Positions 63,501 to 64,000 of a stretch of 64,000 nt of DNA are shown one piece after another; position 1 is the stretch's first letter, and each line of letters opens with the position of its first letter. The notes beneath the pieces were generated by a model, which did no database searches, had not been told where the DNA came from, and saw nothing but the letters and a program-made list of their open reading frames with translations. The DNA lies in the NCBI RefSeq assembly GCF_002798405.1, contig NZ_PGGV01000016.1, positions 186,001-250,000 on the forward strand, read 5' to 3'. This DNA comes from Glycomyces xiaoerkulensis. Lineage in GTDB: Bacteria > Actinomycetota > Actinomycetes > Mycobacteriales > Micromonosporaceae. Position numbers and translations under genes: made by a program.

Positions 63501-63793
63501 CCGCCGCCGACCGACGCCGACCCTGAAGCCCGCCCGACCGAGGCGCTGCCGGAGGCCGGGCGGCCGTAGGCCCCGGGCCTGGCGGCGCCGGAGTGGGAGC
63601 CGTGGCGGGGCGGCTGCGGTTGCTGCGGTCCCCAGCCGTAGTCGGCGCCTCCCTGAGGCTGGTTCGGGGCGGCGCCCGGCGAGGCGGAGCCGCGCACCGA
63701 CGCGCTCCCGCGGGAACCTCCCCGAGGGGCGGCGTCGCCGAAGGGTCGTCCGTCCTCTGGGGGTGGAGTCGGACGATAACCGTAGTCGCTCAT
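60506..63793 (-). CDS. ponA: Class A penicillin-binding protein
   Basis: A bifunctional PBP (1095 aa). Residues about 1-170 are cytoplasmic and unusually long, with repeated (G)SASV(G/R) units. One transmembrane helix (about 172-194) leads to the GT51 transglycosylase with EDRKFYDHGGVDYQGTMRAL and the TITQQ motif. The transpeptidase has SxxK as STFK, SKN and FGKTGTWE. The C-terminal about 120 residues are acidic, low complexity, rich in Asp, Glu and Gly and include CRGNGNGN. It polymerises and cross-links peptidoglycan. I chose the ATG at 63793; a TTG 6 nt upstream is possible. The rest of the window (63794-64000) shows no gene. Confidence 0.95.
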   Translation of the reverse strand: MSDYGYRPTPPPEDGRPFGDAAPRGGSRGSASVRGSASPGAAPNQPQGGADYGWGPQQPQPPRHGSHSGAARPGAYGRPASGSASVGRASGSASVGGGRASVGSASVGGAAGSAPVGSPRPIDLGEPEPQPVSPAGPGHGRAAGRRRAGAGPLSEDDLAERKKLKKKRRRRKIYAGLIAVAVVFVAAITVVGAWFFQEVPLPQDVRRAGESSTFYYADGSSEAGGYGETLRKLVDSPDEIPDTVAQALVSLEDRKFYDHGGVDYQGTMRALVNNVTGGDTQGASTITQQYAGMVAEIRDDISYGRKAREAVMAMKLEQEYSKDEILMFYLNLAYFGRGATGVEAAAQVYFDEPLDELDHAEAAFIVMQVKSPNGAYDPFIADDEGAAAEARWNHTMDSMVETGYLSRSEREEFEFPTPIEDFEVRGSWGGDTPLGFIVNEQDGYIFDELHDRYGIAKEQLYGGEGQEGGYSVVLTIDEEIQESLEQTGSRGEIMLETNDDGDYVDEDGEVVESPNDAAKIETDDGYWQFENDNEDATLYDYDPSMTNAMVAIDSDTGGVAGYYGGDDGFGIDKAGPESPHPPSSTFKMITAATAIQNDDSIESWWNAESPRQFDSLTDDASQSCIGGGEYPDCTLRNGNQSAGRLDITLTDAVRRSKNTPMYAISEKYDASTILDNADKMGLEQMSQTVQVFDADGEPNDVSITYRLHDDGTYTMHAATVDEAGDYVVDELGNVDKEAPIRVDDDCNPVPDDEGRLVVDEDGEPDRCTIGNKGGTDPFYHHLAFGQYPTSVRDMASMYATIANDGVYNETHFVKEVRDRDGEIVDPKRDLHSEQAIAVETARDLQWVGSEISGETQAEPFSRPYFGKTGTWEATGKDKDGNDYPSSYNAHAWYVGAIPQLSIAAWVGNITSESDPISDPNGDYRHVYGSNTAYPVWYDAMTRLLEQKQDAEGWETIEWEGPVKKGTATTSDIENEDGSIDPESKYCQENEDDPKCGADEEEDEDAECRGNGNGNNQDCDDEGEGGDDTTDPTDPGDGDGDEGDEDCGGWFDPCTEEPTDDESSGDGGGGDGGEEEPTDDETSSDDSLDPPGQQDN

Positions 63794-64000
63794 GCTCAAC
63801 CATCCACGTGATTTGCCAGGTTATGGCCGCACGCCAGCGTCACGGCGCTCGCGAGCCGCCAAACGGCTTCGCCTTGGTCCCGCGCCCAGCGTGGGGGTGC
63901 CCGGTCGCGGCGGCATTTTGTCGATCGGCGGTCGCCTTCGTTCGACGACCCGGTGTCCCGCAGTCTCGCACACGCCAGCCAGGAGAAACCCACCAGATCG

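Overview
The window is high-GC actinobacterial DNA from the chromosome's origin region. The evidence is the order rpmH-rnpA-yidD-yidC-khpB-rsmG-parA-parB on the + strand facing dnaA-dnaN-gnd-recF-dciA-gyrB-gyrA on the - strand, a DnaA-box cluster between dnaA and dnaN, TTG/GTG starts, and actinobacterial families (DUF3566, DLW-39, SigM). Glycomycetales or Micromonosporales is my best guess, but a genus cannot be fixed from sequence alone. No prophage, insertion sequence, CRISPR array or resistance island was seen.

Layout. 0.2-1.8 kb: rplI, rpsR, ssb and rpsF (-). 2-12 kb: class I fumarase, an Rpn-like nuclease, a secreted GH18 chitinase, cystathionine beta-synthase, 6-phosphogluconate dehydrogenase, a hydrolase/TetR pair and two Nudix hydrolases. 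12-18 kb: a tightly coupled operon alr - hydrolase - tsaE - tsaB - rimI - tsaD - HTH protein (-), combining D-alanine supply with tRNA t6A synthesis. 18-20.5 kb: metE behind a cobalamin riboswitch. 20.5-27.4 kb: SDR oxidoreductase, subtilase, paired crcB fluoride exporters, an epimerase/TetR divergent pair and a DUF4291 gene. 27.5-37.5 kb: tRNA-Ala, DLW-39, tRNA-Ile, DUF3566, gyrA, gyrB, dciA, recF, a short gnd and dnaN. 37.5-40 kb: oriC, dnaA and a second DnaA-box cluster. 40-46 kb: rpmH to parB. 46-64 kb: ddl and an aminotransferase, trxA/trxB, sigM and its putative anti-sigma factor, a pseudokinase, murJ, cca, a GT87-like mannosyltransferase and a large class A PBP.

How it works together. 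Replication start (dnaA, dnaN, recF, dciA, gyrases), segregation (parA, parB and seven parS or near-parS sites) and envelope building (alr, ddl, murJ, pseudokinase, PBP) are co-located. Two regulatory themes stand out. First, eleven genes carry a TANNNT hexamer ending 6-7 nt before the start codon and mostly lack a Shine-Dalgarno sequence, which suggests leaderless mRNAs. Second, parS sites have extra apparent jobs: one overlaps the predicted parA promoter, two lie inside 36-bp perfect palindromes that resemble terminators, and two lie in phase inside parB itself.
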